DNA from: Cylindrotheca closterium
Lineage: Eukaryota; Bacillariophyta; Bacillariophyceae; Bacillariales; Bacillariaceae
Direction: 5' to 3'
Length of the DNA: 64,000 nucleotides
Assembly: GCA_933822405.4 (NCBI GenBank)
Contig: CAKOGP040001747.1
Coordinates: 136,113 to 200,112, forward strand
Part shown: positions 61,909 to 64,000 of the stretch, piece after piece
Numbering within the stretch: the stretch's first letter is position 1
How the letters are laid out: each line of letters starts with the position of its first letter
Position numbers and translations under genes: made by a program
Notes under the pieces: generated by a model
What the model saw: the letters and a program-made list of their open reading frames with translations, nothing else
Told to the model about the DNA's origin: nothing
The model's database searches: none

Positions 61909-63470
61909 ATGAAGTTTTCCCTTTCAGCTGCTTTCATTGGCATTCTCGCGTTGTCTTCCCTTGCGGAGGCGGATCACGTTAGGTCTCGTAACGACGACAC
62001 GGATACTACCGTTGAAGCAAAGGGAAAGAAGGCAAATGGAGTGTACAGGAGAAGCGGAGGAGAAGGTCCTCGTGAGAGAAGCTTTGTGGGAACTCCTGAG
62101 GAAAGGAGTTCTGAACCTAAGATCCAATCTCGTATCGTTGGAGGAAATGCTGTTAGTGGCGGAGGTGAGTACAAACGTTGCTTTCAATAGGTGGAACAAC
62201 AGCGCTACGGTCATCTTTTCATAATTCTAAATATCTGCGTGCTCTCTTCCGATGTCTTCTTTCATCATTCAGAGTTTCCCTACTTTGGTGAGTCTTCATT
62301 TACATTCTGAGTGAACATCCTAGCTTGTGCTTGGGTACTAGGGTCTCATGTCTTGTCCCTTTCCCTTTCGAATGATTGATTCATTCATTCAGTGAGCGCA
62401 CTCACTGGCGGAGGACAATGCGGAGCGTCCTTGATCGGTCCCCAAGTGGTGTTGACCGCAGCCCATTGCAAGCCCAACAACTATGTTGGCAAAGAAGTCT
62501 ACATTGGCGCTGTTCTTCCAGACGATGATCAACAAGCCCAGGTTGGGATTGTGGAATCTGTACTCGCACACCCGGGTTTCAAAGAAGAGACGGGAGACCT
62601 ATGGGATATCATGTTGCTGAAGCTGAAGTCACCTGTCTATGTCGACACGGACATCACGTTGGAATTGGCTGAATCTGTTCCAAATCCCGGAGATATCCTC
62701 ACAGTTGTCGGTGGAGGAACACTCTGGGATACAGACAATCCTGAGCACGTGGCCCAGAAAATTCGGAAGGTGAATATCGTTGCCATTTCGGATTCTCAAT
62801 GTAACTCCCCAGACTGGTACGATGGTGGGGTATCATACCCCACTAACTTTTGCGCCGGTAAGTTGTGCCTAGTGTATCTACTGTTGGAAGAGAAGAATAT
62901 TAGCGCGCTTAATAATATTGGTTTTGCTCTGCAGGTGCTGACGGAGCTGGTCACTGCGGCGGCGACTCTGGAGGTCCTATTATGAAAGTTCATGGAAAGA
63001 CTCAAGTTCAAGTTGGCGTTGTCGCTTCCAGTAAGTTTCTCAATCTCGCTAGCTAGATACATTGTTTCGCCGGTACCAATGAATGCTAACAACAACCACT
63101 GCTATCAGGCGGCTTCTGTGGAGGTGCGACCAGTCCTGGAGTCTATGCCAGTACCAGCAGTGCATATGGGTGGATGAAAAAGACCATCTGCGATGAATGG
63201 AACTTGGATTCTGTCGTATGTGATGGTGCTGGCTCTGGCTCTAATGGAGGAAGTGATGGAGGACAAACTGTTCAAGAAGAGCCTATTGACGAAGCACCTG
63301 CTGGTGGTGCTGACTGCGTTGCAGATGACGATGCCAGTTGGAAAGATATGGATGGTTTCACTTGCATCCAGTACACAGAAGAAGATTGCAACAACGCCGC
63401 TGACTATGTTGAAGAAGGGCAAGATGATGCATCGGATGTGTGCTGCTACTGCCAAGAACAGTTGCGTTAA
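61909..63470 (+). CDS. Secreted chymotrypsin-fold serine protease (S1), five exons with a 15-nt micro-exon
   Basis: Exons 61909-62164, 62273-62287, 62393-62857, 62935-63030 and 63109-63470 give 397 residues. Signal peptide ends near LAEA, then a propeptide to Arg75; activation would cut before IVGGNAVSGGEFPYFV. The triad is complete: His115 (LTAAHC), Asp162 (DLWDIMLLK) and Ser257 (GHCGGDSGGP). The residue six before the Ser is Gly, not Asp, so trypsin-like preference for Arg/Lys is not expected. Exon 2 codes only for EFPYFV's middle. After the protease comes a Gly/Ser linker and a Cys-rich tail (DASWKDMDGFTCIQY, then CCYC) found in secreted diatom proteins. Probably extracellular. Confidence 0.9.
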
Positions 63471-64000
63471 AGGTTTGATGTGGAATTATAAACAATAAGT
63501 TATTAAATATTCAGTCCTGTTGATCTGCAAAGTGGCCAGTCTTCTTTTCCCAAAGCGGGTTTGCTTGGTGTGCACGTGAAAACTGAGATGAAAATTTAGC
63601 CTTCATGATGATAAGGCACGTTACGCACTATTTGCGGACCTTCTTAACACTTGACACTTATACCCTTTGCAGGTGTACGCTATTTTCATTTTTTATCAGT
63701 TTAGTTTTGGAAGTTGGGAATGGGGTTGTAGGTCTGTCGGGGTCAGGGGTCAGTTCTACTGTACACGTGTGCGATAGGGGCAAGAGTAGAGGTAAGGTGA
63801 AGGGTCAAGGGGAGGTCATTCATGCAAAAGTATATATTGATTTATGATTCCCTGCGTCTGTCCATCCTCCCGCAATTGCCACGTTCCTCATCTTTCGAAT
63901 TCATAAAAAATATGTGTCGTGCGTACCGGTATATTTTGAGACTACATCACATTAGCACCTTCATGTTGTAGGGCAGGTTCCAATATGAAGATGTTCACTT
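63471..64000. other. 3' flank and edge of window
   Basis: Terminator region of the protease gene and sequence to the window edge. TACTGTA at 63757-63763. No supported gene. Confidence 0.5.

Overview
The window looks like nuclear DNA of a photosynthetic stramenopile, most likely a pennate diatom. Genes are dense and lie on both strands. Introns are short (about 75-180 bp, GT-AG, donors usually GTAAGT, GTGAGT or GTACGT). One protein carries an N-terminal signal plus an ASAF-type plastid cleavage motif (46618-47535), a secreted protease ends in the W-D-x-x-G-x-x-C / CCYC tail seen in diatom extracellular proteins, and there is a K+-dependent proton-pumping pyrophosphatase. The species is not determinable from the sequence alone. 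No tRNA, rRNA, CRISPR array or organellar gene was recognised.

Layout. 0-6 kb: a DEAD-box helicase cut by the window edge (-), a BTB/T1 protein (-), a three-exon TPR protein (+), and a fusion of a ChaN-like domain with a methyltransferase (-). 6-18 kb: three paralogous small DUF3291-like proteins surround a 1452-residue repeat/coiled-coil protein (8858-13304, +), followed by a MORC-type GHKL ATPase (15150-17660, -). 18-26 kb: a single-pass membrane protein, the cohesion-loading factor DCC1, a protein with two degenerate MazG/PRA-PH domains, and a membrane DnaJ-X protein. 26-38 kb: a hairpin-rich stretch, a frameshifted BspA-type LRR gene, a small diatom-type protein, a 1.9 kb gene-free stretch, a secreted unknown protein, an aldo/keto reductase, an LRR pseudogene, and an LRR-kinase of bacterial architecture. 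38-49 kb: CRAL-TRIO protein, H+-PPase (four exons), R3H-SUZ protein, plastid two-repeat protein, S51 peptidase. 49-64 kb: two intact LRR paralogues, a RING-H2 membrane protein, a TBC1D20-like membrane protein, a palindrome-packed element with terminal inverted repeats, a VWA protein and a five-exon serine protease.

The strongest candidate for something undescribed is a ~110-residue module. It occurs five times in the coiled-coil protein at 8858-13304 and appears to recur once at the C-terminus of the neighbouring MORC ATPase, after a coiled coil. That suggests the two neighbours belong to one chromatin or DNA-associated system. Other notable items are the 627-bp element at 58749-59375 with 18-bp inverted ends, ACT flanks and repeated CCCACAACTAGTTGTGGG palindromes; back-to-back hairpins at 27237-27497; the ChaN-methyltransferase fusion; the tandem MazG-like pseudoenzyme; and two E2F-like sites upstream of DCC1.

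The genes do not form operons and, apart from the module link, share no single pathway. Several are membrane-traffic or lumenal proteins (TBC, RING, DnaJ-X, CRAL-TRIO, S51, AKR), which probably reflects ordinary gene order rather than a cluster. All exon boundaries were read from splice signals plus frame continuity and have not been tested against transcripts.
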